The notes beneath the pieces were generated by a model. That model was given only the letters and a program-made list of their open reading frames with translations, had not been told where the DNA came from and did not search any database. A stretch of DNA of 64,000 nt. Source: an actinobacterium acMicro-4. GTDB lineage: Bacteria; Actinomycetota; Actinomycetes; Actinomycetales; Microbacteriaceae. The DNA is taken from assembly GCA_000754445.1 (NCBI GenBank), contig JNSD01000013.1, forward strand, positions 1 to 64,000, in the 5' to 3' direction. This document shows positions 36,842 to 46,694 of this stretch, piece by piece (within the stretch, counting starts at the first letter, position 1; the number at the start of each line of letters is the position of its first letter). The translations under genes were made by a program, and so were the position numbers.

Positions 36842-37782
36842 CCAATAAGTGAGTTGACCACCGCGGCGTAGACGCCACCGACGTCATATCCCGCTGCGTC
36901 CAACGCGAGCGCAGTACTCGAGGTTTCGGTGAGGCCTGGCATTGTGCTGGCCTCCAAAAACCACGGGGTTCCAGCCTCGTCCACCATGAAATCAATTCGG
37001 GAGAGGTGGCGCAGCCCTAAAGCGTCATGGGCGGTCAGCGCCTGCGCGGTAGTGGTCGCAGAAATCTTGTCGTCTAGACGAGGGGGCGTGTAGAACCGGG
37101 TTGCTCCTGCTGTATACCGGGCTTCAAAGTCGTAATGTCCAGAGAGCGGTTCAATCTCCACAGGCTGGACGGCCTTGGGGCCCTCGCCGGTATCGATGAT
37201 GGTGACACACAGCTCTGCCCCGACGATTCGAGATTCGATGAGTGCGCTATCAGAGTACGTAAACGCGTGGACCATGGCTTGGCGCAGATTGTCGGTGGAG
37301 TCCACCCAGGTCACACCCTGGGCGGACCCGCCGTGGGCGGGTTTGACGATTAGTGGCATACCGAGAGTCTCAGCGACCGTGGCAAGGACGCTCTCGGCGC
37401 CGAGCTCGCGGAAGGCGTCCCTCGAGAGCGTTATTGATGCCGGGGTGGCGACTCCCGCCCGGGAGACGATCGTCTTTGCCGCGGGCTTATTCCAGGCCAG
37501 TCGGGTCGCCTCAGCGGAGGATCCCACGAAGGGAATGGCCAGCATCTCCAAGAGTCCTCGCAGGGCACCGTCTTCGCCGGAGGCCCCGTGCAAAACGGGC
37601 CAGACCACATCGACTGGCTCGTCGCGCAAGAATTCAATCAGGGAGGCGTCGGGGTCACGCAGCGTCGCATCGATTCCATGACCGTGGAGCCCATCGGTGA
37701 CGCGGCGCCCCGAGCGCAGTGAGATATCGCGCTCATGTGAGATACCACCGGCTAAGACCACAACTCGGGGTTGCTGCGCCAT
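36838..37782 (-). CDS. ddl: D-alanine-D-alanine ligase
   Basis: ATP-grasp ligase of 314 residues that makes D-Ala-D-Ala for peptidoglycan precursors. Visible motifs: GGISHERDISLRSG at the N-terminus, HGASGEDGALRGLLEM, the ATP-binding KPAHGGSAQGV and, near the C-terminus, RIDFMVDEAGTPWFLE with TMPGLTETS. It lies 3 bp after an aminotransferase gene, so the two are probably co-transcribed. Confidence 0.9.
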   Translation of the reverse strand: MAQQPRVVVLAGGISHERDISLRSGRRVTDGLHGHGIDATLRDPDASLIEFLRDEPVDVVWPVLHGASGEDGALRGLLEMLAIPFVGSSAEATRLAWNKPAAKTIVSRAGVATPASITLSRDAFRELGAESVLATVAETLGMPLIVKPAHGGSAQGVTWVDSTDNLRQAMVHAFTYSDSALIESRIVGAELCVTIIDTGEGPKAVQPVEIEPLSGHYDFEARYTAGATRFYTPPRLDDKISATTTAQALTAHDALGLRHLSRIDFMVDEAGTPWFLEASTMPGLTETSSTALALDAAGYDVGGVYAAVVNSLIG

Positions 37783-37785
37783 GAC

Positions 37786-39087
37786 TTAGGCCACATCCGG
37801 GGGTGGGCCATCGCCCCGGGACGATGCCGCGACGTCTGTGCTCCGAGGCCCAAAGGTGGCGGCCAGCTCCAACTCTTCGGCAATGACTCGGCTCAAGCGA
37901 CGCACTCCCTCGGTGATAAACGCAGGCTCGGGGTAACAAAACGCGAGGCGGATATTGCTGCGACCGTGACCGTTGGCAAAGAACGCTGTCCCCGGCGTGT
38001 ACGCGACGAGTTCGGTGATGGCCCTGGGGAGCATCTCCTTCGAGTCCAGCCCTTCGGGCAGCGACAGCCAGAGATAGAAACCGCCGGTAGGCATCGTGTG
38101 AGAGATGGCCGGAAGGTGGGCCTTGAGCGCATCGGCCATTGTGTCCCGTCGCTCGCGGTAGAGGGCTCGGAACGTGTCGATTTGAGCCCTCCAGTCTTGG
38201 TGCTCGAAGTAGTCGCTGAGGACCATCTGGGAAAACGAACTGGGTGAGAGAATTGCCGCCTCAGAGGCCAAGACGAGCTTTTCTCGGATACCGTGGGGAG
38301 CCACGACCCACCCCACTCGGAAACCAGGAGCAAAGGTTTTCGAAAACGACCCCAGATAAATGACTCCGGCGTCGTCGACAGAACGAATAGCGGCGGGGGG
38401 TGGCTGATCAAACCACAGAAGCCCGTAGGGGTTGTCTTCAACAATCAACACCCCGTGATGGTGGGCGATGTCAAGAATCTCGAGGCGCCGTGAGGCCGAG
38501 AGCGTCACTCCCGCGGGGTTCTGAAAATTGGGAATCAGATAGACAAACTTGATGGTCTTGCCTGCGGCCCGAAGAAAGGTGATTCTCTCTTCGAGGGCGT
38601 GGGGAATCATCCCCTCGTCATCCATGGCGACGTGTTCGACGGACGCTTGGTATGAGCTAAAGACACCCATCGCTCCGACATAACTGGGTGATTCCGCCAG
38701 AATCACGTCACCCGGGTTGATGAAGAGTTTGCTCACAAGATCCAGAGCTTGTTGTGACCCGGTCGTGACGACCACGTCATCGACGCCCGCTCGAATGCCC
38801 TCGAGGGCCATCACGTCGATGATGTGCTCTCGGAGAGCGGGGAGTCCCTGACCGGAGCCGTATTGGAGCGCTGCGTGACCCGAGTTTTCCATCACCCGAG
38901 CGAGAGACTGCTGCACCTTGTCCACGGGAAGAGCGGCAACGAAGGGCATCCCCCCGGCGAGAGAAACCACTTCCGGGCGGCTGGCGACCGCAAACAGGGC
39001 ACGAACCTCGGAAGCACTAAGACCAGACGCGCGGTCTGCATAGTTGTCAAACCACGGGTCGAGGGAAATGCCAGAGCCCGGTGCCAT
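37786..39087 (-). CDS. PLP-dependent aminotransferase, class I/II (2-aminoadipate-type)
   Basis: Fold-type I aminotransferase of 433 residues. The PLP lysine is in YLGSFSKTFAPGFRVGW, and GSQQALDL, NFQNPAGV and EDNPYGLLWF are further family motifs. It resembles MocR-like/LysN aminotransferases without the GntR DNA-binding domain. Genes of this type are regularly found next to parB in actinobacteria, but the substrate is not known. ATG 39087 is preferred over GTG 39090. Confidence 0.85.
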   Translation of the reverse strand: MAPGSGISLDPWFDNYADRASGLSASEVRALFAVASRPEVVSLAGGMPFVAALPVDKVQQSLARVMENSGHAALQYGSGQGLPALREHIIDVMALEGIRAGVDDVVVTTGSQQALDLVSKLFINPGDVILAESPSYVGAMGVFSSYQASVEHVAMDDEGMIPHALEERITFLRAAGKTIKFVYLIPNFQNPAGVTLSASRRLEILDIAHHHGVLIVEDNPYGLLWFDQPPPAAIRSVDDAGVIYLGSFSKTFAPGFRVGWVVAPHGIREKLVLASEAAILSPSSFSQMVLSDYFEHQDWRAQIDTFRALYRERRDTMADALKAHLPAISHTMPTGGFYLWLSLPEGLDSKEMLPRAITELVAYTPGTAFFANGHGRSNIRLAFCYPEPAFITEGVRRLSRVIAEELELAATFGPRSTDVAASSRGDGPPPDVA

Positions 39088-39153
39088 CACTCGCCCTTCG
39101 TCGTAGGGAAACTAGAGCCCCAAGACTAGGCGCTTTTCCGCCGGCAGGGACCT

Positions 39154-39477
39154 CTAGGCGAGGAATTCCTTCAGGTCTGCTTCCAACGCTGGTTTGGGTT
39201 TGGCACCAATCACGGTCTTGACGACCTCACCACCCTTGAATACCTTCATCGTCGGAATCGATGTGATTTGGTACTTCATAGCGGTATCGGGGTTGAGGTC
39301 AACGTTGAGTTTCACAACGTCAATTTTCGCGGCGTGCTCGGTCGCAATCTGGTCAAGGATAGGCGACACCGCTCGACACGGACCACACCACTCGGCCCAA
39401 AAGTCCACCATGATGGGTTTATCTGAGGCCAATACCTCGGTGGCAAAGTTTGCATCGGTTACATCGCGTGCACCCAT
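39154..39477 (-). CDS. trxA: Thioredoxin
   Basis: Redox protein of 107 residues with the active-site WCGPC (Cys31 and Cys34) and cis-Pro in SIPTMKVF. It reduces protein disulfides and is recycled by the TrxB encoded 28 bp upstream on the same strand. Confidence 0.97.
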   Translation of the reverse strand: MGARDVTDANFATEVLASDKPIMVDFWAEWCGPCRAVSPILDQIATEHAAKIDVVKLNVDLNPDTAMKYQITSIPTMKVFKGGEVVKTVIGAKPKPALEADLKEFLA

Positions 39478-39505
39478 GTGGGTTTCTCCTTGGTGTGGTG
39501 GGGTG

Positions 39506-40462
39506 TTAGGTGGCGGCCGCTGCTTGGGCCATGGCAGTGTGGGGCAATGATTCCAGGTAATGCTGGGCGTCCAGTGCCGCTGTGCAACCAGAGCCAGCAG
39601 CTGTAATGGCTTGACGATAGGAGGGGTCGATGACGTCTCCGGCGGCGAATACGCCCTCGAGGTTAGTCAACGAGCTCCGGCCTTTTACAGCTATGGTGCC
39701 CTGGTCAGTCAGATCAAGCTGACCGTGAACGACGTGAGTTCGTGGGTCTGAACCAATAGCAATAAAGAGGCCAGATACGTCGAGGGTTTTTTCGGCCCCG
39801 GTTACCGTATCGAGAAGCCCCACGCCGGACACGGTGTCTTCACCGTAGATGTGGGCGATGGTAGCATTGAAGATGAACTCAATCTTGGGATCGTTCTTCG
39901 CACGTTCCTGCATGACTGCAGATGCGCGCAAGGCAGCCGACCGGTGGATGATGTAGACCTTGTCGGCAAAACGGGTTAGGAATGTTGCCTCTTCCATAGC
40001 CGAGTCGCCGCCACCAACTACGGCGACCGTTTTCTGCTTATAGAAGGCACCGTCACAGGTGGCGCACCAGGAGACCCCGTAACCGCTCAATCGATCCTCG
40101 TCGGCAATTCCCAACTTTCGGTAGGCAGACCCTGTCGCGACAATCACGCTCCGCGCTTCCACGGTGTCACCGTTACCCAACGCAATCTTTTTCACTGGCC
40201 CAGCGAGCTCAACCGACACGACGTCGTCGTAGAGAATCTCGGCGCCAAAACGCTCGGCTTGAGCCTGCATTTTCATCATCAAGTCAGGGCCCATGATGCC
40301 CTCGGGGAATCCGGGGAAGTTATCGACATCGGTGGTGTTCATCAAATCCCCACCAAACTCGACGGAAGATGCCACAACGAGTGGGTTGAGGTTTGCGCGG
40401 GCGGCATAGATCGCCGCCGTGTAGCCGGCGGGACCCGAACCAATGATGACTACGTCACGCAT
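39506..40462 (-). CDS. trxB: Thioredoxin reductase
   Basis: FAD- and NADPH-dependent reductase of 318 residues. FAD motif GSGPAGYTAAIYAAR, redox-active CATC (Cys133/Cys136) in SWCATCDGAFY, NADPH motif VVGGGDSAMEEA, and VFAAGDVIDPSYRQ. Upstream of trxA on the same strand. It starts 36 bp after murJ. Confidence 0.97.
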   Translation of the reverse strand: MRDVVIIGSGPAGYTAAIYAARANLNPLVVASSVEFGGDLMNTTDVDNFPGFPEGIMGPDLMMKMQAQAERFGAEILYDDVVSVELAGPVKKIALGNGDTVEARSVIVATGSAYRKLGIADEDRLSGYGVSWCATCDGAFYKQKTVAVVGGGDSAMEEATFLTRFADKVYIIHRSAALRASAVMQERAKNDPKIEFIFNATIAHIYGEDTVSGVGLLDTVTGAEKTLDVSGLFIAIGSDPRTHVVHGQLDLTDQGTIAVKGRSSLTNLEGVFAAGDVIDPSYRQAITAAGSGCTAALDAQHYLESLPHTAMAQAAAAT

Positions 40463-40497
40463 GCGCTTCCTTTGCCTCTGTCTTTCCTAACGTCAGT

Positions 40498-42168
40498 CTA
40501 GGCCGAAGAATTCCCGCGGTCCCTGAGGCCCAGGCGAGACCGAATGGGATTCCACACCGCGAGCATGTCGGAGTTCTTGGCAAGAATCAGAGTTGTCGCA
40601 TAGACCAGCGTCATTACCAGAGTGATGGCCACCATGCCCATGCCGGCTGTGAGAGCCGAGGAGAGGAGGAATCCGCCGCGGGTTTCGCCACCGAGCGCGA
40701 GCAGGAGGCCAAGCCCAGCGGCCCCCGAGGGAAGGCTCGCGAGGAGGAAAAGGCCGAAGCGGCCGAGCACCACAGCGGTGTCTAGCCCCCCGAGTTTTCT
40801 TCGCAGTAGAAGCACAGCCAGCACGCACTGGAGCCACCCGGCAATCGTTGCCGAGAGTGCCAGACCATAGGCAATCTGCTCCGTGGGAAGGGTCGAGACG
40901 CCGAGAGCCAGGGAAACAAAGACCAGCGCTTGGGCTACCTGAATGACGAAGGGCGTTCTCGTGTCTTCGAGGGCATAGAAGACCCGTTGAACAACAAAGA
41001 GGACGCTAAAGGGGACTAGGCCGAGCACGTAGAGCATGATCACTAACGCCATCGCCGAGACTGACTCCGGCGACACCGCAAACTGGCGGGCAAAGGGAAG
41101 CGCCACGACCACCAGGCCAACAGCGGCTAAGACCATGAAGAGGCCAATGCGCGAGACCGAATCCCTAAAATCAGCACGAACGTGACCGAGGTCACCATCT
41201 CGTGCGTGGGTAGACATTCGGGTGAAATACGCGGTCGCTAGCGACACCGCGACCACCGAGTGCGGAAGCATGAAGATCAGCCAAGAGAACCGCAGTATCG
41301 CGAGGCTTGGTGCCCCCGAGCCAGCAGCGAGCGATGCGACATTGGCCTGCACGATGCCCGCTAACTGGGTGACGACGATCATGCCAAACATCCACGACGC
41401 AGCCTTACCCGTGGTGGCTAGGCCCACTCCTCTCCAGCGGAAATCGGGCTGGAAGCCGAGACCTGCCGTGCGCCAGAAAGCCAGGAGAATCAGCGCTTGC
41501 GCTGCAACTGCCAGAGTGGTTGAGCCTGCTAAGACCGCAACCATCTCGCTGGTCCAAGCCCTCGCGTTTGCCGTGTCAGCGCTCGGAAAAAGAGCACCAA
41601 AGACAATGAGCCCGGTCATCGCCACGATGTTGTTGAGCGCTGGCGCCCACGTGAAGGGGCCAAAGATTTTGCGGGCGTTGAGAACCTCGCTCAGCAAGCT
41701 ATACAGAGCATAGAACAGAATTTGCGGAAGACACCAGTAGGCAAAAGCGATAGCGAGCGCCATGTCCTCGGGGCTAAAACCCCGCTCCCCCGCACCGCCC
41801 TGCTGCGCATACAGGGCGACCAGTGCCGGGGCGAGGAGAGTCGCCACAATCGCCACCGCAAGGAAAATGACAAACCCCAGGGTGACAATTTTGTTGACAA
41901 AGCTCTGGCCGCCATCGGTGTCCAGACCGGCCTTCACGATGTGAGGAACAAGAACAGCGCTCAGCACGCCGCCGGCGATGATCGCGTAGATGTTGTTCGG
42001 GAGTTGGTTGGCGAGGGCAAAGGTGTCCGCCCCTGATCCCACAATGCCGAGCGTGCGAGCCAAAATGATTGCGCTGATGAAGCCGAGCAACCTCGAGACG
42101 ATGGTTCCAGAGGCCAGAAACAGGCTTGCCCGCCCGAGTGAATCTCCCGTGGTCGGCGCGGTCGCCAC
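40498..42168 (-). CDS. murJ: Lipid II flippase MurJ
   Basis: MOP-superfamily membrane protein of 556 residues with about fourteen hydrophobic helices; moves lipid II across the membrane. The N-terminus (RASLFLASGTIVSRLLGF) and FVVQRVFYALEDTRTPF are typical of the family. It has no C-terminal pseudokinase domain, unlike mycobacterial MviN. GTG start at 42168 overlaps the DUF6049 stop (TAGTG). Confidence 0.94.
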   Translation of the reverse strand: MATAPTTGDSLGRASLFLASGTIVSRLLGFISAIILARTLGIVGSGADTFALANQLPNNIYAIIAGGVLSAVLVPHIVKAGLDTDGGQSFVNKIVTLGFVIFLAVAIVATLLAPALVALYAQQGGAGERGFSPEDMALAIAFAYWCLPQILFYALYSLLSEVLNARKIFGPFTWAPALNNIVAMTGLIVFGALFPSADTANARAWTSEMVAVLAGSTTLAVAAQALILLAFWRTAGLGFQPDFRWRGVGLATTGKAASWMFGMIVVTQLAGIVQANVASLAAGSGAPSLAILRFSWLIFMLPHSVVAVSLATAYFTRMSTHARDGDLGHVRADFRDSVSRIGLFMVLAAVGLVVVALPFARQFAVSPESVSAMALVIMLYVLGLVPFSVLFVVQRVFYALEDTRTPFVIQVAQALVFVSLALGVSTLPTEQIAYGLALSATIAGWLQCVLAVLLLRRKLGGLDTAVVLGRFGLFLLASLPSGAAGLGLLLALGGETRGGFLLSSALTAGMGMVAITLVMTLVYATTLILAKNSDMLAVWNPIRSRLGLRDRGNSSA

Positions 42169-44165
42169 TAGTCCTCCACCTCGTCACCGCTCGCGGTGGC
42201 CCGCTTCTCAGCGCGCCGGCGTTGGATTGCTCTCATCAGTCCAAAGGCGAAGGTTCCGCCCACGACAATGGCGAGCCCGATGCTAATGATGCCTTCCCAG
42301 CCTGCCCGGATGGTGACTGGAATAGTCACCGTCTCACCGACTGGTTCACCACCGGCGGAAAGGAGCGCAAACTCGACGGGCACGGTGCCATTGGCCAGCG
42401 ATTGGACGGGGATGAGAGCCCTCACGGCATCACCCGGCGCGATGGTGAGTCGAACGCGCGGTGTCTCGACGGCGAGGATTCCCGTTGTCGGGCGGACCGC
42501 CAGAATCACCACCACATCGGAGGGCAGATCGTTCACCACCGTGACCGGCAGGGACGTTTGATCGCTCAGAACGGTAATCGCACTTCCCTGCTCTACCCGG
42601 ACTGAGTTACGGAAATCACGCGAGTCCTCTTTGGCCCTCTCCCACTCGGTGGCCAGACCGTTGGGGTTCTCGCTCCAGGTGGAGGACAACAGGGCCTGGT
42701 ATCTGGTCCAGCGGCCAAACACTGAACCCTCTGGGTCACTCGCGATGCTCGCGAACGCCACATCGCCCTCCCAGAGTTCCCGAACCCTGGTGACAAATTC
42801 TTGGTACTCCCGGGGGTTTGCTGTGCCGAGCACGCTGCTGAGTATTTCCGTGGGGGCCGCGGTGAGCGGAACAGCAACAGAGTTCGACACCGGCATCGAG
42901 ACGAGTCGGCCCAACACCGCGTCGATTCGGGGCGCAATGGCGGTGGCCGGCAGGCGCCCGGTGCTAAAGATCAGAATCTCTTGATTACCGGTTAGCGCCC
43001 GGTAGGCGATGAGGCCCTGGGCTCGTTGCATATCCGCTTCGGCTTCTAAGGGAGTCGGCGCTTGCAGGGCGTCAGTGGCGAGTGCTGAGAGCTGGGCGTC
43101 AACCCGAATCACTCGCGCTTGCCCGATCGACACCACAGCCCGGTCAGAGGGAATGCTGTTACTCGAGACCAACACCGCCGAGGCCGAGCGCGTGGCGAGA
43201 GTTTCTAGATCATCGTTGGTGACCGCCTCACCGTGAATCCAGGGATATTCGCCCAACCGCGCGTAGGTGAGGGTGTCGATTGCCAGGGAGCCAAGGGGGT
43301 CTGCATCCGCCCAGGGCAACCCAAACTGGGCCAAACCAACAGCCCCCAGAGCACTCGCCCAGGCAAGAGATTCTGGAGGAGCTTGGTCCCCGAGAGCGGT
43401 AATGCTTGTGGTGATCCGGCTATCAATGGCGATGGTCGCTGGGTGGGTTCGGACGGCAACGGTGACGACGTCGACGGCACCGCCAGCGATGGTCAGGCCC
43501 TGCAGCTGCTCAGGCCGAAGCGCCCGGCCGCCCTCAGCGGCCGTGGTCAGTGTCACAATGGGGGCGATGTTGGCTCGCGGAATCACGAGGTCTTCGGGAA
43601 TCACCACAATCACCTGCCTGCCCGAGAGTTTGCGCAGAGCTGGGTTCATATTCGACGGGTGGGAGTAGGTGACTTCGATGCCAAAAACTCCCGCTTGCCG
43701 CCTGGGGGGTTCGCTAGAGTTTGTCGGTTCATCCTCGGGTAGTCGGTAATCCCAGAGGTCAGCGCCAAGCGCGAGAGGAAGTTCCCGGGATTCCAATTGT
43801 GGGACGTCGGGTGTTTGGGCAGTCGCTACCTCAGAAAACACGGGGTTGCTTTCCCCGGCAAGGAAGCGACGGATTTGCTCTTCGCTGGTGAATCGGCTCT
43901 CGGTGAGGTGTAGCACTATTTCTCCTGCGCCCAGCAGTCCCGTCTCATCGGCACGCAGAATCACACTGAGCTCTATCACGTCCTCTGGGCCCACAATCCC
44001 GCCCCCCTGCACGACAATGTCGACGCGCGCCGCGGAGCGTCCCTCATCACCAAACGCGGGACTCGAGCCGACAACCACAGAAGCAGCGATTGCCGACACG
44101 GACAGCATCGCGAGCAGGGCTCTCACGGGCCGGGTCACGCCACGAGGCGACACGGATTTACCCAT
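42168..44165 (-). CDS. DUF6049-family secreted membrane-anchored protein
   Basis: A 665-residue protein exported through an N-terminal signal sequence (about residues 10-38, ending SSPAFGDE) and anchored by one C-terminal helix (about 627-650) with a short basic cytosolic tail. The ectodomain is beta-rich, with no cysteines or catalytic motif that I recognise. ATG 44165 gives a signal peptide with correct n-region; the longer frame to 44318 has none. The gene sits upstream of murJ as in other actinobacteria, suggesting a role in envelope building, not proven. Confidence 0.83.
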   Translation of the reverse strand: MGKSVSPRGVTRPVRALLAMLSVSAIAASVVVGSSPAFGDEGRSAARVDIVVQGGGIVGPEDVIELSVILRADETGLLGAGEIVLHLTESRFTSEEQIRRFLAGESNPVFSEVATAQTPDVPQLESRELPLALGADLWDYRLPEDEPTNSSEPPRRQAGVFGIEVTYSHPSNMNPALRKLSGRQVIVVIPEDLVIPRANIAPIVTLTTAAEGGRALRPEQLQGLTIAGGAVDVVTVAVRTHPATIAIDSRITTSITALGDQAPPESLAWASALGAVGLAQFGLPWADADPLGSLAIDTLTYARLGEYPWIHGEAVTNDDLETLATRSASAVLVSSNSIPSDRAVVSIGQARVIRVDAQLSALATDALQAPTPLEAEADMQRAQGLIAYRALTGNQEILIFSTGRLPATAIAPRIDAVLGRLVSMPVSNSVAVPLTAAPTEILSSVLGTANPREYQEFVTRVRELWEGDVAFASIASDPEGSVFGRWTRYQALLSSTWSENPNGLATEWERAKEDSRDFRNSVRVEQGSAITVLSDQTSLPVTVVNDLPSDVVVILAVRPTTGILAVETPRVRLTIAPGDAVRALIPVQSLANGTVPVEFALLSAGGEPVGETVTIPVTIRAGWEGIISIGLAIVVGGTFAFGLMRAIQRRRAEKRATASGDEVED

Positions 44166-44198
44166 GCCTGAGTGTCGCTGTCCCCAGAGCTGGCATGG

Positions 44199-44218
44199 TT
44201 CAGAGTCTAGACTCTGAA
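44199..44218. promoter_or_regulatory. Palindromic bidirectional promoter between DUF6049 and cca
   Basis: TTCAGAGTCTAGACTCTGAA is a perfect 20-bp palindrome. It contains TAGACT on the plus strand (44208-44213) and the same -10 hexamer on the minus strand (44204-44209), which overlap by two bases. The plus-strand copy ends 9 nt before the cca ATG; the minus-strand copy is about 38 nt before the DUF6049 start. Confidence 0.6.
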
Positions 44219-44222
44219 CACT

Positions 44223-45647
44223 ATGTCGAGCGTTGCCAAGGCCGTTGAACAGCTTCGCCTTGTCACCAGCGACGAACCTATCGCCGGGATATCTCGGGCC
44301 TTTCAGGCCACTGGCCACGAGATCGCTCTCGTGGGGGGCCCGGTGCGCGATGCCTTCTTAGGTCGGCCACTCAACGACCTTGATTTCACCACCTCGGCCA
44401 GACCGGACGAGATCGAGCGAATCATTGCTCCTCTCGCGACGGCCGTGTGGGACGTGGGCCGCGCTTTTGGCACTATCGCCGCCCACTGCGGTGATATGAC
44501 CGTAGAAATCACCACCTATCGGGCTGATACCTATGACGGAGCGAGCCGGAAACCCGAGGTCGAGTTCGGAGACACGCTCGAGGGGGACCTCTTTCGCCGC
44601 GATTTCACGATGAACGCCATGGCTCTCACGCTGCCCGGGTTGGTGTTGGTCGACCCGTGCGAGGGAATGACAGATTTGTTGGAGGGAGTGCTTCGCACCC
44701 CTGTTGCCCCCGAAGTGTCCTTTCGCGATGACCCGCTGCGCATGATGAGGGCGGCACGGTTCATGAGCCAGCTGGGGGTCAGTGTTCACCCCGATACGCG
44801 GGAGGCAATCGTCGCTCTTGCACCACGGTTGGCCGATATTTCTGCTGAACGAGTCCGTGATGAGCTGGTGCGAACACTGGCCACAGATCATCCCCGGGCC
44901 GGTATCGAACTGATGGTCGAGACCGGCTTGGCTGAGGTGGCGCTTCCTGAACTACCGGCGCTTCGACTTGAGTCCGATGAACACGCTCACCACAAGGATG
45001 TGTATGAACACACCCTCACCGTGCTGGAGCAAGCCATTGGCGAGGAACGTCGCCGGTTTCCCGGACAACCCGCAGATATGGTCGTGCGACTCGCCTCACT
45101 ACTGCACGACATCGGAAAGCCGGCGACCCGGCGATTTGAAGCGGGAGGGGTGGTCACTTTTTACCACCACGACGTGGTGGGAGCGAAGTTGGCTAAGAAG
45201 CGCCTGAGAGAACTGCGCTTCGACAACGACACGATCGCAGCCGTCGCGCGCCTCATTGAGCTCCACCTGAGATTTTTTGGATACTCCGAGCAGGCCTGGT
45301 CGGACTCCGCGGTTCGCCGTTATGTCAGAGACGCTGGTGATCACCTGGAGCGCCTCCACATTCTGGTCCGAGCAGACGTCACCACAAGAAACAAGCGCAA
45401 GGCTGACAGGCTCTCGTTCGCCTATGACGACCTCGAGGCCCGCATCGCCGAACTCGCCGAGCTGGAAGAACTGCAGTCCATCCGACCCGAGCTCGATGGT
45501 GAAGAGATCATGGCGATTTTGGACGTCCCGCCTGGTCGCGTCGTGGGCGAGGCATACGCATTTCTTCTGGAGGTGCGCCTTGACGAGGGCGAAATTGGGA
45601 AAGACGAAGCAACCAAGCGCTTGCTGGGCTGGTGGGCTTCGAGGTAG
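44223..45647 (+). CDS. cca: CCA tRNA nucleotidyltransferase
   Basis: Nucleotidyltransferase of 474 residues that adds or repairs the tRNA 3' CCA; most tRNA genes in this window lack encoded CCA. N-terminal catalytic motif GGPVRDAFLGRPLNDLDF, then the flexible-loop and RRDFTMNAMAL region (about 115-130). A C-terminal HD-domain region has LLHDIGKP, as in actinobacterial PcnA-type enzymes. A TAGACT element near the ATG suggests a very short leader. Confidence 0.93.
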   Translation: MSSVAKAVEQLRLVTSDEPIAGISRAFQATGHEIALVGGPVRDAFLGRPLNDLDFTTSARPDEIERIIAPLATAVWDVGRAFGTIAAHCGDMTVEITTYRADTYDGASRKPEVEFGDTLEGDLFRRDFTMNAMALTLPGLVLVDPCEGMTDLLEGVLRTPVAPEVSFRDDPLRMMRAARFMSQLGVSVHPDTREAIVALAPRLADISAERVRDELVRTLATDHPRAGIELMVETGLAEVALPELPALRLESDEHAHHKDVYEHTLTVLEQAIGEERRRFPGQPADMVVRLASLLHDIGKPATRRFEAGGVVTFYHHDVVGAKLAKKRLRELRFDNDTIAAVARLIELHLRFFGYSEQAWSDSAVRRYVRDAGDHLERLHILVRADVTTRNKRKADRLSFAYDDLEARIAELAELEELQSIRPELDGEEIMAILDVPPGRVVGEAYAFLLEVRLDEGEIGKDEATKRLLGWWASR

Positions 45648-45652
45648 CGCGC

Positions 45653-45682
45653 TTGCCTTAGCGCTGGCTTGACACCTAGACT
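45653..45682 (+). promoter_or_regulatory. rpsF operon promoter
   Basis: TTGCCT (45653-45658) and TAGACT (45677-45682) are 18 bp apart. Transcription would start near 45689, giving a leader of about 80 nt before rpsF; this leader could carry an S6:S18-type autoregulatory fold, not resolved here. Confidence 0.5.
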
Positions 45683-45770
45683 GTGGCAGTTGTCTTCACC
45701 AAAGACGCACACATAACCCTCCTGTTGCAGAGAGTCTGTAACCGATTAGTCCGAAGGAGGTGGGGTAATC

Positions 45771-46145
45771 GTGCACAACTACGAACTCATGGTCATTCTT
45801 GACCCAGAGCTCGATGAGCGCACTGTCGCCCCCAGTCTTGAGGCATTTCTCGAGGTCATCCGTCAAGACGGTGGCTCGATTGACAATGTCGACATCTGGG
45901 GTAAACGTCGGTTGGCTTACGAAATCAAGAAGAAGACCGAGGGTATCTACGCGGTCGTCAACTTCAACGCATCACCAGCAGCCACGGCGGAACTTGACCG
46001 CCAGTTGCGCCTGAGCGAGGCAGTGATGCGCACCAAGGTTCTTCGTCAGGACGAAGCAGTTGTTCGCCTTGGTGCACCCGAGGAAGCGCCCATTGCGCAA
46101 AAAGTCTCGCTGTCTGGTGGCAGCAAACGCCGTAAAGCCGAGTAG
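45771..46145 (+). CDS. rpsF: 30S ribosomal protein S6
   Basis: S6 of 124 residues: [17 protein letters not shown], and [15 protein letters not shown] are the family signatures. GTG start at 45771 with AAGGAGGTGGGG upstream. First gene of rpsF-ssb-rpsR-rplI. The C-terminus has an extra basic tail (GSKRRKAE). Confidence 0.96.
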   Translation: MHNYELMVILDPELDERTVAPSLEAFLEVIRQDGGSIDNVDIWGKRRLAYEIKKKTEGIYAVVNFNASPAATAELDRQLRLSEAVMRTKVLRQDEAVVRLGAPEEAPIAQKVSLSGGSKRRKAE

Positions 46146-46148
46146 ACC

Positions 46149-46640
46149 ATGGCTGGCGAAACAATCATTACCGTGGTGGGAAACCTCACCGCTGATCCCG
46201 AGCTGCGCTACACCCAGAACGGTGTGGCTGTCGCCAACTTCACCATTGCGTCGACTCCGCGGGCTCTTGACCGCCAGTCGGGGGAATGGAAAGACGGCGA
46301 CCCTTTGTTCATGAGGGCGAGCGTGTGGCGTGAATTCGCTGAACACGTCGCCTCATCGTTAACCAAGGGTGCTCGCGTAGTGGCAACCGGTCGGTTGCGT
46401 CAACGCTCCTACGAGACTAAAGAAGGCGAAAAGCGCACTTCTATTGAGCTCGAGGTTGACGAAATTGGCCCCAGCCTCCGCTATGCAACCGCTCAGGTTC
46501 AGCGTCAAGCGGGCGGAGCTAAGCCCGCCGGTGCGATGGAGGACTCGTGGAGCGCCCCAGCTGCTGGCGGTGCTGTTCAGGATCCCTGGGCCACCGCGGC
46601 GCCTGCGGACGCTGCCCCCATCGAGGACGCCCCCTTCTAG
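46149..46640 (+). CDS. ssb: Single-stranded DNA-binding protein
   Basis: SSB of 163 residues: OB fold (about 1-112, from [16 protein letters not shown]), then a Gly/Ala/Pro-rich linker and the acidic tip IEDAPF. The tip replaces the usual DDIPF but keeps the final Pro-Phe that recruits partners. It lies 3 bp after rpsF. Confidence 0.96.
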   Translation: MAGETIITVVGNLTADPELRYTQNGVAVANFTIASTPRALDRQSGEWKDGDPLFMRASVWREFAEHVASSLTKGARVVATGRLRQRSYETKEGEKRTSIELEVDEIGPSLRYATAQVQRQAGGAKPAGAMEDSWSAPAAGGAVQDPWATAAPADAAPIEDAPF

Positions 46641-46694
46641 ACCTAACAGTGTGTGGTGCGCGCGAGCGTTGCCGCCGAAAAGAAAGAACACATC

